Part shown: positions 1 through 8,168 of the stretch, piece by piece
Numbering within the stretch: position 1 is the stretch's first letter
Layout of the letters: each line of letters begins with the position of its first letter
From: Opitutaceae bacterium
GTDB taxonomy: Bacteria; Verrucomicrobiota; Verrucomicrobiia; Opitutales; Opitutaceae
Direction of reading: 5' to 3'
Length of the DNA: 33,575 nucleotides
Assembly: GCA_028688225.1 (NCBI GenBank)
Contig: JAQTYQ010000034.1
Location: 1-33,575, forward strand
Notes under the pieces: generated by a model
Databases searched by the model: none
Seen by the model: the letters and a program-made list of their open reading frames with translations, nothing else
Told to the model about the DNA's origin: nothing
Translations under genes and position numbers: made by a program

Positions 1-320
1 GGGGCATTGCCTCCCTCACCCTGGAACCCAAGGAGACAGAATTGGGTCACGCCGTTCATCAGCCATCGGAAGCTGGCGGGATCGGTCAGCGCCAGATTGA
101 TGTCCATCTCCTGCTCGATGTATTCACGCACCTGCTTCAGGTCGTCGGTCGCATCCTGCAAGAGCGGGAGCCTGGCTGGGTGATACAGGTACTCCTCGGC
201 GAGCAGGGCGTCCTTGCGGCCCCGCGCGACATCCTCCCGGGTATAGCGGACCAAACTGCCATCGCGGGACAAACGTCCGCCGAAGGAAGTGCGCAGGCGA
301 ATCAGGATGGGAAGTCTCAT
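1..320 (-). CDS. Unknown protein, partial (C-terminus beyond left edge)
   Basis: An open frame begins at the ATG at 320-318 and runs leftward without a stop to the window edge, giving the first 106 residues (it opens MRLPILIRLRTSFGG). I do not recognise a family. The visible part is charged and probably helical (for example around DATDDLKQVREYIEQEMD), with no signal peptide or membrane segment. Its ATG overlaps the TGA of the upstream nucleotidyltransferase-like gene by 4 bases (ATGA), so the two are almost certainly translationally coupled. A partner of a nucleotidyltransferase could be an antitoxin or accessory protein, but that rests on context alone. The competing rightward frame at 42-629 is an antisense shadow. 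Confidence 0.65.
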   Translation of the reverse strand, partial: MRLPILIRLRTSFGGRLSRDGSLVRYTREDVARGRKDALLAEEYLYHPARLPLLQDATDDLKQVREYIEQEMDINLALTDPASFRWLMNGVTQFCLLGFQGEGGNA

Positions 321-904
321 TTGCCGGGAGAAGGGGTGGCGGTTGGCTTCAGCAAAGATAGGAAGACGATATTTTCCTCGGCGCTGGACCGCAAGGCCGC
401 CGGCAGGGTCCGGATCGCTTTACGCACATCAGCGTCGGTGACCGCCGGGTTGCGTTCCAGAAGAAACCCGATGTCCGTCACGTCTTTGCGCGCCATGCGG
501 GCCATCTTTGACGCGCTCAGGTTTGCGATGGGCGGCCGGGTGACCTCCAGCCGGCCTTCTTTGGGTAGAAGTTCCTCCGGTTGGTCGAATTCTCCGGCGC
601 TGGCAGGCTCATCCGAGCCGACGAGCTGAAGATACGGCTGGTCGGGTTCGACGAACTCCTTTGGATCAAACAATAGGCCCGCCGCTTCAACGGCATGTTT
701 CAGGTCCGGGCGGTCGAACGTCGATTTTTTCAGCCACACATCGAGGTCGATGCTGGTCCGATCCCTCATTCCTTCGAACAGATTGCAGGCCGATCCCATC
801 AGGCATAGAGAAGTCTCTCGGGTGACGAGACTTGCGATCAGGGACAATTTGGCCTGCCATTGTTCGGCAGTGAGGCCGGGTGTGGGACTTGGAGCGGATG
901 CCAT
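317..904 (-). CDS. Predicted nucleotidyltransferase (AbiEii/DUF6036-like)
   Basis: A 195-residue cytosolic protein. Residues 35-57 carry a nucleotidyltransferase-like signature: a G-S pair (LMGSACNLF, G37-S38) followed by an Asp-x-Asp pair (SIDLDVW, D53 and D55), as in AbiEii/MNT-type enzymes that transfer nucleotides and often act as toxins or toxin neutralisers. The frame could start at 991, but the ATG at 904 is preferred. It lies exactly six bases after TATCTT within the promoter-like motif shared across this window, and the upstream residues would read through that motif. It heads a two-gene leftward unit and diverges from the primase-like gene at 960, 55 bases away. Function as a toxin-antitoxin or abortive-infection module is inference; the family call is moderately sure. 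Confidence 0.7.
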   Translation of the reverse strand: MASAPSPTPGLTAEQWQAKLSLIASLVTRETSLCLMGSACNLFEGMRDRTSIDLDVWLKKSTFDRPDLKHAVEAAGLLFDPKEFVEPDQPYLQLVGSDEPASAGEFDQPEELLPKEGRLEVTRPPIANLSASKMARMARKDVTDIGFLLERNPAVTDADVRKAIRTLPAALRSSAEENIVFLSLLKPTATPSPGK

Positions 905-922
905 GATTCCAAGATAGCGGCC
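905..922 (-). promoter_or_regulatory. Leaderless-type promoter motif (variant TATCTT)
   Basis: Read leftward, GGCCGCTATCTTGGAATC directly precedes the ATG at 904. The hexamer TATCTT (911-916) is six bases from the start codon, matching the other copies except for one base in the hexamer. It forms a divergent pair with the motif at 937-951. Confidence 0.6.
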
Positions 923-936
923 GGGGGCAAATGGTC

Positions 937-951
937 GGGCCGCTATCATGG
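937..951 (+). promoter_or_regulatory. Promoter motif GGGCCGCTATCATGG
   Basis: A perfect copy of the shared motif; TATCAT lies at 944-949. Here ten bases, not six, separate the hexamer from the ATG at 960. Transcription starting at the usual distance would leave a leader of about four bases. Confidence 0.6.
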
Positions 952-959
952 ATGGAAGC

Positions 960-3164
960 ATGTCAGACGCCCCTTCCGCTGCTTCGTCCACCGCCCCTGC
1001 CTCCCCTCGTCCGAAAAAGACCCGGGCCGAGTATCTGGCCTGGATCGAACAGGAGCGGCCCCGCCGCGGCGAGGCCTGGTATAACGAAATCCTCGCCCGG
1101 ATGAAGGCGCGCGACGCCCAACGAAATCAGGCGTACCAGGAAGCCCGCGAAGTGACGCGCCGCCAATGGATGGACCAGGTGACCGCCTGGAGCGCTGGCG
1201 GCGGCTTTGATGCGGTCGTGCAAAGCCTCTGCACCGGTCCCGTGGCCAAGATCGGCCGCACCCGCTTCCAGTACCGGATTGGCGGGGTGAAATTCGAGGT
1301 CAATTTCGCGAACCGGACCTGCACCCGCTGGGACGGTGCCACCTTCGCCAATGGCAAGCGCGGGATGCGCGAGGCCTTGGGGCTTGCCACCGCGGTCTTC
1401 GAACTGGCCGGCGATCCCAGGCCGTTCCTCCGGGCCAAGGAAACCGTGATGGCCCTTTCCGGCATCGGGGAGGAGCAGGTGAAACTGGGTGAGGACACCA
1501 AGCGCCGGCTTGAGGAGATGCGCCGCCAGCAGCAGGCGCTGGCGATCCGGCTGGCGGAGGAGGCGAACCGCGAGGATCCGCTCTCCGCGGAGGACCAGGC
1601 GGTGGTCCCGTTGCGCGTCACTGATCGCAGGAAGATCGAGGATCTCACCCGGCTCATGGCCCGGGAGCGGGCGTTCCCGCTGGACTATGCGCGCCGGGCC
1701 GTGCAGGAGGGCGTGATCTGGTTCGGCGAATGGCGCTATCGCGACCGGCAAACGGGCGAGGTCGTCAATTCGCACCGCCCGCTCGCGGTGTCGGATGTGA
1801 TCGGGATGGAGACGGGGGTGCTGCTCGGTCACGCCTCGCGCGAGTTCAAGGCCTTCTTCCGCGGTCCGGCCAAGGGCAAGAATCTGGGCCGGATTCAGAA
1901 TGGCTTCGTCGTCATCGGCCGCTGGTCGGCGGAAACGAAGCGCATCATCATCACCGAGGGTGTCTATTCGGGGCTGGCCCTGCGGCTGCTCCGCGAGCGC
2001 CGCGGCCGGCCGCTGGGTGCGGACGAGGCGATCCTCGTGCCGGCCGGTTCACGGGACCTGGAACGGCTGCTGGCGCACTGCCAGAAGCGCGGCATCGAGG
2101 TGATCTCGGCCTATGATTGCGATCCGGCGGGCTTGCGAGCCTCGACGGTCAACGCTGCCTGGTGCGCCGCCCACGGGGTGAAGCATACGGTCGGCCTTCC
2201 GCCGCTGGGAGAGGCGACGTGGAGTTTTCGCGACGACGCCTGGGGCCGCGAGCATTATGTGCAGACCGCCCGGCGGTTGGCGGAGATGGGGCAGCTATTC
2301 CACTACCTGCCGGCCTCCGGCGGCCGGCTCCACCTGGTGCTCCGGACGACGGCCGCGGCCTGTGCTTTGCATGCAGAACTCAAACGGTCGGCCCGGGAGC
2401 TGGAGGAGGCGGAGTTCACGGCCTGGCTCAATCAGCACCATCCGGCGAAGGCGGTCGACGGCCGGCCGGAGCCGCGCGATCCCGATGAGGTATGGCGGCT
2501 GCAGCTCGAATATCAGCGGCAGCAGCCCATGCACGAGCCGATGGCCGAGCAATGGCATCGGAAGGACTGGAATGAATTGCTGCAGCATGAATACCACCCT
2601 CGGGCGAAGACCGCCGGCGGCCTGCCCGAAGCCTGCCCGGAGGCGGAATCGGAGCTGCGCTCGGCCATGCGGGCCCTCGGATTCACCGACGAGGAGGCCG
2701 AATCCTTGCGCGCCGCGGGGACCGTTTTCCCGGGACTGATCGATGGGCACCCCTTTGCCATCTGGCCGGCGCTCGCGCCGGATTCCCCCACCCCGCTCGG
2801 TTATCAGGCGGTACCCTTGGGTACCGGCCTTCCGCGATCCTGCGGGGCAACCTGGGCGGCCGCGGTCACTTTCGGGCGGCTGGAACGTGCGCCATTATTG
2901 GTCGCCGCCGGCGACCTCAAACACGCCGGCGAAGCATGGCGTCGCGGCGGGGAAGCCGGCGTGGTTTGCGCAATCGGTCCGGACCTGCCGAAAACCTATC
3001 TCGATCTTGCAGCTGGAAACGAGACTGCGCTCGCGTGCGCTTTTGACCGGGATGAGCCTGGAGTTGCGGCCTCCGCGCGGGTGATGGAAGCGGCCCGCGC
3101 CAGGGGGATCAAGCTTGCGGCCATGCCGGAAGCTGTGCCGGCCTTGGGTGTATCCGGCCCCTGA
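960..3164 (+). CDS. Toprim-domain plasmid primase-like protein (DUF3991/Toprim-like)
   Basis: A 734-residue cytosolic protein. Its middle resembles the DUF3991 + Toprim arrangement found in plasmid and ICE proteins. The Toprim core is visible as the acidic motif IIITEGVYSG (E333) and the Asp-x-Asp motif AYDCDPAG (D386, D388), residues that bind Mg2+ in primases and topoisomerases. Near the C-terminus a second Toprim-like layout appears, with AFDRDEPG (D696, D698), but the matching first motif reads LLVAAGDLKHAG and lacks the Glu. I see no N-terminal zinc finger or helicase motif. A role in priming replication or transferred-strand synthesis is inferred. The frame also has an ATG at 948, but that lies inside the TATCAT promoter hexamer, so 960 is preferred. 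Confidence 0.75.
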   Translation: MSDAPSAASSTAPASPRPKKTRAEYLAWIEQERPRRGEAWYNEILARMKARDAQRNQAYQEAREVTRRQWMDQVTAWSAGGGFDAVVQSLCTGPVAKIGRTRFQYRIGGVKFEVNFANRTCTRWDGATFANGKRGMREALGLATAVFELAGDPRPFLRAKETVMALSGIGEEQVKLGEDTKRRLEEMRRQQQALAIRLAEEANREDPLSAEDQAVVPLRVTDRRKIEDLTRLMARERAFPLDYARRAVQEGVIWFGEWRYRDRQTGEVVNSHRPLAVSDVIGMETGVLLGHASREFKAFFRGPAKGKNLGRIQNGFVVIGRWSAETKRIIITEGVYSGLALRLLRERRGRPLGADEAILVPAGSRDLERLLAHCQKRGIEVISAYDCDPAGLRASTVNAAWCAAHGVKHTVGLPPLGEATWSFRDDAWGREHYVQTARRLAEMGQLFHYLPASGGRLHLVLRTTAAACALHAELKRSARELEEAEFTAWLNQHHPAKAVDGRPEPRDPDEVWRLQLEYQRQQPMHEPMAEQWHRKDWNELLQHEYHPRAKTAGGLPEACPEAESELRSAMRALGFTDEEAESLRAAGTVFPGLIDGHPFAIWPALAPDSPTPLGYQAVPLGTGLPRSCGATWAAAVTFGRLERAPLLVAAGDLKHAGEAWRRGGEAGVVCAIGPDLPKTYLDLAAGNETALACAFDRDEPGVAASARVMEAARARGIKLAAMPEAVPALGVSGP

Positions 3165-3165
3165 G

Positions 3166-3400
3166 TTAATGCCGGCCCTTCGCGAACGCCTCCCCGCCGG
3201 CGTTCTGGCGGCGTTGAGATGGGGGAAGAGCACGAGTAGATTTTCTTTGCCGGCCGGGCACAGCTCCAATTCGCATACCGGCTCCATGTCGCCATTGTCA
3301 CCGCGCAGCTGGATCACGGCGCCATTTTCCATGAATGCCCCCCGGGCCCGCTCCAATCATCGCGCATGCCACAATTGTCGCACTGGGCGTAACGGCTCAT
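3166..3400 (-). pseudogene. Small zinc-ribbon-like protein, frame broken at two homopolymers
   Basis: From the ATG at 3400 the frame gives MSRYAQCDNCGMRDDW and then stops early. Adding one base in the six-C run at 3338-3343 moves into the frame containing CELELCPAGKENLLVLFP. Adding one more in the five-G run at 3221-3225 moves into a frame ending AFAKGRH at the TAA 3168-3166. The restored protein would have 78 residues with two Cys pairs (CxxC near the start and CxxxC near residue 50), typical of a zinc ribbon. It would end two bases beyond the convergent stop at 3164 and begin 23 bases after the ATPase gene upstream. Either the gene is decayed or both runs were under-called in the assembly; without correction, the second frame continues antisense to 2895. 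Confidence 0.45.
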
Positions 3401-3422
3401 GGCGGAAGGGTCCCCTGCCCTG

Positions 3423-5666
3423 CTACAGGGCGATCTTGGCCTGCACGGCTTGGAGCGAGGTCTGTTCCGAGGCCACCCGCCAGCAGGCTGATTTCGCGAG
3501 CGTGATATAACCGGCCCGCTCGGCCGCCTTCCGGATTTCGCACGTACGCGCCCCTTCGCTGATCAGATCGGAGATCTCCTGGGTGACGGGCAGGAGCTCC
3601 ATCACCACGGTGCGGCCGAAATAGCCCTTGCCGCGGCAGCGCGGGCAGCCTGCCGGCACGCCGACGTAGGCCGGGGGTTCGACCCCATGGCGCGTAAAGA
3701 GCGCCCGGTCGGCTTCCGCCAGGGGGACGCGCTTGTAGCAGTTGCACAGGCGCTTCACCAGCCGTTGCGCCGTCAGGAGCCGGATGTTCTCGCCCAAATT
3801 GGCCCGGTCGACCTCCTCGTCCTGATCCTTCATGCTCAGGAGCCGCTTGATGATGTCGGGGGCGGAATTCGCGTGGAGCGTGGTCAGTATCAAGTGGCCG
3901 GTATTGGAGGCCTCGATCGCGGCATTGGCGGTCTGCAGGTCGCGGATTTCCCCCACCATGATGACGTCGGGATCCATGCGCAGCAGGAGCCGCAAACCCT
4001 CGGCGAAGGCGACCCGCTCCCGGGTGCGCTCCGATTTTTGCGAGGCGACGGCGATCTGCGTCACGCCCGGGATGATGTATTCGACCGGATCCTCCAGGCT
4101 GTAGATGATCCGCTTGGGGTCGTTGATGTCCTGCATGCAGGTCATGAGGGTCGTCGATTTGCCCGAGCCGGTGGGACCGGAGACGATCACGATGCCGTGC
4201 GGCTGCAGCAGGTAGCGTTTGATGATCTCGACCTCCTCGCGGTGCAGGTTCAGCAGCGACAGGTCGCGCACGCCGGCCGAGCGGTCCAGGAGCCGGAGCA
4301 CGATCTTGGGCTCCTCCTTCTTGCCGTTGGCATAGGCCATGGCCACGCGGACCATCACCGGCCGGCCCATGTAGGCGAAGGAGAACGAGCCTTCCTTGGG
4401 TGCGGTCGGTGCGTCCGATTCCTGGCTTTTCTTGCAGACTTGGTCGTAGAGATGGTTGGCCAGCTGGCTCGCGTATTCGCGCGGCAGCGAGTGGAAGATC
4501 TCAGCGTCGCCGTCGATCACGTAGCGGATCCGGGTCATCCGGTGGAAGACATCGACGTGGATGTCGGAGGCGCGCGCGGTCACGGCTTCGGAGAGCAGGA
4601 GTTGCAGCAGGCTTGGCAGATTCTTGCCGTAAGCCCGCGGGTTCTTGCCCGCCCAGTCGGAGGGATTGAGCTTGAAGAGCGTGTTGGACAGGTCCTCCTC
4701 CTGCGCGCCGCTTGCGGCCTTGACCGCCCCGGCGTGCGCGTCGGTCAGGGTGAGCAGGAAACGGATGCCGTCCACCGGGGCGGGAAAGACATGCCGGGCC
4801 CGGCCGGGGAAACTGCGGGCGATCTCGTCCCCCAGCCTGGGCTCCTCCGGGTTCTCGGCCCCGATGAGCACGACGCCCGGGGTGAGCACGAAGGGGATGT
4901 AGCCGATGCTGGAGCAGCGTTCCCGGCTGGGAATTTTGGCCAGCATGTCGCGGTCGATCCGCAGGGCGGTGGCCGGCACGAGCACCGGCTCCTTCCGGCG
5001 GGCGGCGGTGAGCGAGCAGTAAAGGGCGGTGGAGAGGCGCGCGGGCTGCAGCTCGTTGTCCGGCGAGGCCAGCAGGAACTCGATCGTGGCGCGCTCGCGG
5101 CTGTCGATGGTCGGCTGGCGGACGACCCAGGCGAGGAAGCTCCGGAGCGTGGCGAGGTGACCGTTGGGCGGATCGGCCTGCAACGGCCGCGGGGTGACCC
5201 CGGCGCGCAACGAGCGCGCGCGGTCGCGGAAATCCTCGCGCAATTTGAGGTAATCGGCGAGCGAGACCCAGAGCGGGCTGCAGAGATGGCGGGGAAAGTA
5301 CGCCGGCAGGGCCTGCGCCGGGTCGAAGTGGGCGAAGACGAGCAAGTGGCCGACGGTGGCAAAGGGGACGGGGCCGTAGTCTTCCAACAGCCGGTCCAGC
5401 GGTTCCGCCGCGCCCGCCGCAGTCTCGAGGGCCAGCATCACGGCACCGCTCTCGCAGCTATTCTGGTCGAGCGGGGCAAAGGGAACGGCCTGCCGGGTCA
5501 GGACCTCGGCGAAGGCGGCCGCGGCAGCCGCCGGGTCGTGCTGCTGAAAGAAGACCCAGGGATCAGGTTCCGCGCCCGCGGCGAAGGCGTCGGCCGGGAA
5601 ATGGGGGATCTGCGTGCAAGCCGGGCGCAGGCGCGCATCGAGCTGGGGCCGATCGGAGGGGGGCAT
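3423..5666 (-). CDS. PilB/GspE-family secretion ATPase with long N-terminal region
   Basis: A 747-residue hexameric ATPase predicted to power pilus extension or secretion from the cytoplasmic face of the inner membrane. Walker A is GPTGSGKST (497-505). The Walker B region is DPDVIMVGEIRD (about 563-573) and is followed by the His-box stretch GHLILTTLHA. A zinc-binding site is suggested by LCNCY and GCPRC near residues 645-675; the first pair has one residue between the cysteines instead of the usual two. Roughly the first 330 residues do not show the usual short GspE N-terminal domain and I do not recognise them. It starts 24 bases after the secretin stop, without a clear Shine-Dalgarno site, and is the last intact gene of the pilus operon. 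Confidence 0.88.
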   Translation of the reverse strand: MPPSDRPQLDARLRPACTQIPHFPADAFAAGAEPDPWVFFQQHDPAAAAAAFAEVLTRQAVPFAPLDQNSCESGAVMLALETAAGAAEPLDRLLEDYGPVPFATVGHLLVFAHFDPAQALPAYFPRHLCSPLWVSLADYLKLREDFRDRARSLRAGVTPRPLQADPPNGHLATLRSFLAWVVRQPTIDSRERATIEFLLASPDNELQPARLSTALYCSLTAARRKEPVLVPATALRIDRDMLAKIPSRERCSSIGYIPFVLTPGVVLIGAENPEEPRLGDEIARSFPGRARHVFPAPVDGIRFLLTLTDAHAGAVKAASGAQEEDLSNTLFKLNPSDWAGKNPRAYGKNLPSLLQLLLSEAVTARASDIHVDVFHRMTRIRYVIDGDAEIFHSLPREYASQLANHLYDQVCKKSQESDAPTAPKEGSFSFAYMGRPVMVRVAMAYANGKKEEPKIVLRLLDRSAGVRDLSLLNLHREEVEIIKRYLLQPHGIVIVSGPTGSGKSTTLMTCMQDINDPKRIIYSLEDPVEYIIPGVTQIAVASQKSERTRERVAFAEGLRLLLRMDPDVIMVGEIRDLQTANAAIEASNTGHLILTTLHANSAPDIIKRLLSMKDQDEEVDRANLGENIRLLTAQRLVKRLCNCYKRVPLAEADRALFTRHGVEPPAYVGVPAGCPRCRGKGYFGRTVVMELLPVTQEISDLISEGARTCEIRKAAERAGYITLAKSACWRVASEQTSLQAVQAKIAL

Positions 5667-5690
5667 GGGCGGAAGCAGCGCGGCCCGGGC

Positions 5691-7721
5691 CTAGCCCAGC
5701 GGGGCGTCGTTCGAAATCTGGTGGTTGAGCCGCTGCAGGCGGCGGCGGTAGCCCGCGATTTCATCCTCGATCGCCGGTGCGGCCTCGCCGTGGACGCGTT
5801 CGCGCTTGAGGACCACGCCCATCAGGTCGAGCTCATTCAGGAGCAGCTGGGCCCGGACGTGATCGTGCCGGTTGCTGCGTCCCTCCTTGACGGCGGCGGC
5901 GATCGTGTCGATGTCCCGGTCGAAGCCGCGCAGCGACCGCTGGACGTCCTCGATGCCCGCCCCCGCCGCTGCGGCCAGGGGGGTGCGCGGCGGGAGATTC
6001 TGCGAGGGCGTGCCGTATTGGGCCGTGCCGCTCGTATTGCCGCCGTTGTAACCCGGCAGGATGGCCGGGGTCACGATCATCGTCAGGACGGAATGCTCGC
6101 GGTTCTTCTGCGTCTCGCGGAAGGCGAAGCCGAAGAAGGGAATGTCGCCCAGGAGTGGCAGCTTCGACGTTTGGTCGGTCTGCAGGGTTTGCTCCAGTCC
6201 GCCGAGGGCGAGCGAGTAGCCGCTTTCGACCATAACCTGCTGGTTATAGGTCTGGTTCGCGACCACCGGATAGGGATTCCCGTTGATCGTCACCGTGTCG
6301 GTGATGCTCGAGACGGTGATGGAAATGTTCAGGAGCACATCCCGGTCGTTGAGGACCTTGGGCAGGATCGCGACCTTGGTGCCGACGTCGACGAACTGGA
6401 TGGACGAGGTGGTGTTGGTGGCCCCGCCGCTGTTGTTCTGGTTGACTGAGGAGACGATCGGAACCTGCTTCACGCTCATCAGCACGACTTCGCGTCCGGA
6501 AAGCGTGGTCTGCATCGGATACTGCACGGTCGAGGTGCGGCTGTCCGAATTGAGCAGGTTCAGGCGCGCGGTGAGGTCGTCGGCGGAAAAGATCGCGGAC
6601 GGGAACTGGTAGTTGGCGAGGTGCCGCGGATCGATCGTGGCCGAGAGGCCCGAGAGCTTGGCGCCGACGCCGTTGGTGGTGAGCAGCGGGTTGCTCAGCC
6701 CGAGATGCGAGCTGGGATTGACGCTCGTCAGCAGGAATTTGGTCTCGATGTAGATTTCCTTGATCGGCTGGTCGAGGTCGGCGAGCCACGCCTTCAACAT
6801 CTCGTGCTGGGCGCGGGTGGCGACGACATAGAGCGTGTTGGTGTCGGACAGGAAGCTGACCAGGCCCTTGGCGCCGGCGGCATTCGGCCGCGGGGCCAGC
6901 CGCGGCCCGGCCATGCCGGCCGTGCCGCCTTCGGGCACCACGACGGCGTGATCGCCCAGCGAAAGGCCGATGAAGTTCTGTACTTCGGTGGTGATCGCTT
7001 TGCTATCGACCTGGAAGACGGACTGGCTCGCGCGGTCAATCGAGGGGCTGGACCCGCCGGCCCCGCCTGACCCACCCGATCCGCCGCCGGGGGAGATGGA
7101 GCCGCTGGCGCCCGAACCGTTGCCCGAAGCCGTCTGGTTCCCCCCGGCCTGGCTTTCCCCGCCCCCGCCGGATCCGCCGCTCGCCTTGAAATGTTCGAGC
7201 GTGTTATGTTTCAGGACGTAGGACTTGGCGATCAATTCGCCCGAATCCAGCGGATAGATGTTCCAAAGTCCGTTCTTGTAGACGATGTCGAGATTGTACG
7301 TCTGGGCCAGGGTCCGGAGGAATTCCCAGGGGTGGCGCACGCCGGAGAGGGTCACCGGGGAGGTCATGACCGGATCGTCGGCGACGATGAAATCATGCAT
7401 CTGGGCGCCTTCACAGATGGCGCGCAAGACGGTCCGCAGGTCGTTGCCGTTGCTTTGCAGATCGATGGGGGCCAGCGCGGCAATGCGGGCGAGTTCCGCG
7501 CCCTGTTCGCCATGCCAGTCAACCAGCTCGGCGTTGATGCTGGGGGCCGGTACGTTCTCGCCCGGCCGGGCGGTGACCTGCACGGGCGTGTGGGCGCCCT
7601 GCAGCAGTGAAGCGAGGTCGGCGGTCCGGACCTGGGGCACGGCGACCGCGGCGGACGGGTCGGCCCGGGCGGTGAGGCCGGCGGCAAGGAAGAGTACGGT
7701 AAGGTAGCGCATGGCGGTCAT
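5691..7721 (-). CDS. Outer-membrane secretin (PilQ/GspD/MshL family)
   Basis: A 676-residue secretin that should form the outer-membrane channel for the pilus. It has a signal peptide (MRYLTVLFLAAGLTARA), N-domains, and a Gly/Ser-rich linker at about residues 190-230. The C-terminal barrel ends with the family signature: VESGYSLALGGL, then LPLLGDIPFFGFAFR, then LTMIVTPAIL. After the barrel comes an 80-residue tail with a helical end, which may be an S-domain or pilotin-binding region. The start at 7721 is chosen because it is six bases after TATCAT; a start at 7748 would run through the motif. It is the eighth gene of the pilus operon yet carries its own promoter motif, suggesting extra expression of secretin and the downstream ATPase. 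Confidence 0.92.
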   Translation of the reverse strand: MTAMRYLTVLFLAAGLTARADPSAAVAVPQVRTADLASLLQGAHTPVQVTARPGENVPAPSINAELVDWHGEQGAELARIAALAPIDLQSNGNDLRTVLRAICEGAQMHDFIVADDPVMTSPVTLSGVRHPWEFLRTLAQTYNLDIVYKNGLWNIYPLDSGELIAKSYVLKHNTLEHFKASGGSGGGGESQAGGNQTASGNGSGASGSISPGGGSGGSGGAGGSSPSIDRASQSVFQVDSKAITTEVQNFIGLSLGDHAVVVPEGGTAGMAGPRLAPRPNAAGAKGLVSFLSDTNTLYVVATRAQHEMLKAWLADLDQPIKEIYIETKFLLTSVNPSSHLGLSNPLLTTNGVGAKLSGLSATIDPRHLANYQFPSAIFSADDLTARLNLLNSDSRTSTVQYPMQTTLSGREVVLMSVKQVPIVSSVNQNNSGGATNTTSSIQFVDVGTKVAILPKVLNDRDVLLNISITVSSITDTVTINGNPYPVVANQTYNQQVMVESGYSLALGGLEQTLQTDQTSKLPLLGDIPFFGFAFRETQKNREHSVLTMIVTPAILPGYNGGNTSGTAQYGTPSQNLPPRTPLAAAAGAGIEDVQRSLRGFDRDIDTIAAAVKEGRSNRHDHVRAQLLLNELDLMGVVLKRERVHGEAAPAIEDEIAGYRRRLQRLNHQISNDAPLG

Positions 7722-7725
7722 GGCT

Positions 7726-7740
7726 CCATGATAGCCGCCC
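7726..7740 (-). promoter_or_regulatory. Internal leaderless-type promoter motif before the secretin
   Basis: Leftward reading gives GGGCGGCTATCATGG, then AGCC and the ATG at 7721. TATCAT is at 7728-7733 and the gap to ATG is six bases. It lies in the 42-base gap between the prepilin stop (7764) and the secretin, inside an otherwise overlapping operon. Confidence 0.65.
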
Positions 7741-7763
7741 GCACCCACCCCGGGGCGGGGGTG

Positions 7764-8168
7764 TTACTGCCAGCGCCGGCCCGTGGCCGTGACCGTGGCG
7801 GTCTGGGCCGAAGCGGTCTCGACCACGTAAGTAACGGCGATCCCGGCGCTTTGCCCGTCGGCGGCGACCGAGACGGTCTCGGTGACGGCGTCGACCGGCC
7901 AGCCGCCCGGAAGCGTGTCCAGGGCGGGATGATTGGTGACCGTGGTGCCGGGGGCCTGGCTGAAGATGTTCGGATAGATGACGCCATCGGCAAATAACAG
8001 GCAGCGTGCGTGCGCGGCGTAGCTGGCTTCCCGGGCCGCCTCCACGTGGGCGCGGACCTTGTGGCTGGCGACCACGTAGGCGCAGAGCGCGGTCATCACG
8101 AGCGCCACGAGGACGGTGGCCACGAGGGTCTCCAGCAGGGTGAAGCCTTGGTTGCGGGCGGCTTTCAT
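7764..8168 (-). CDS. Type IV prepilin-like protein (minor pilin)
   Basis: A 134-residue protein with a class III (prepilin) signal: a short basic leader MKAARNQG, cleavage expected between G and FTLLET (Glu at +5), then a hydrophobic helix VATVLVALVMTALCAYVV. After processing by a prepilin peptidase (none in this window) it would join a pilus or pseudopilus. The ATG at 8168 overlaps the TGA of the upstream gene by four bases (ATGA), which decides the start over longer in-frame options up to 8450. It is the last of three pilin-like genes in the operon and most likely a minor pilin. Confidence 0.85.
   Translation of the reverse strand: MKAARNQGFTLLETLVATVLVALVMTALCAYVVASHKVRAHVEAAREASYAAHARCLLFADGVIYPNIFSQAPGTTVTNHPALDTLPGGWPVDAVTETVSVAADGQSAGIAVTYVVETASAQTATVTATGRRWQ

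Noticed and set aside
3184..3205. Perfect 7-bp stem-loop (GAACGCC/GGCGTTC) after the Toprim gene, considered as a terminator
   Set aside because: No T-run follows on either strand, and the sequence lies inside the restored zinc-ribbon frame, so it is more likely coding coincidence.
3687..6449. 920-codon open frame on the + strand
   Set aside because: It is antisense to the ATPase and secretin genes, which carry clear family motifs; the translated product is low-complexity, as expected of a GC-rich shadow frame.
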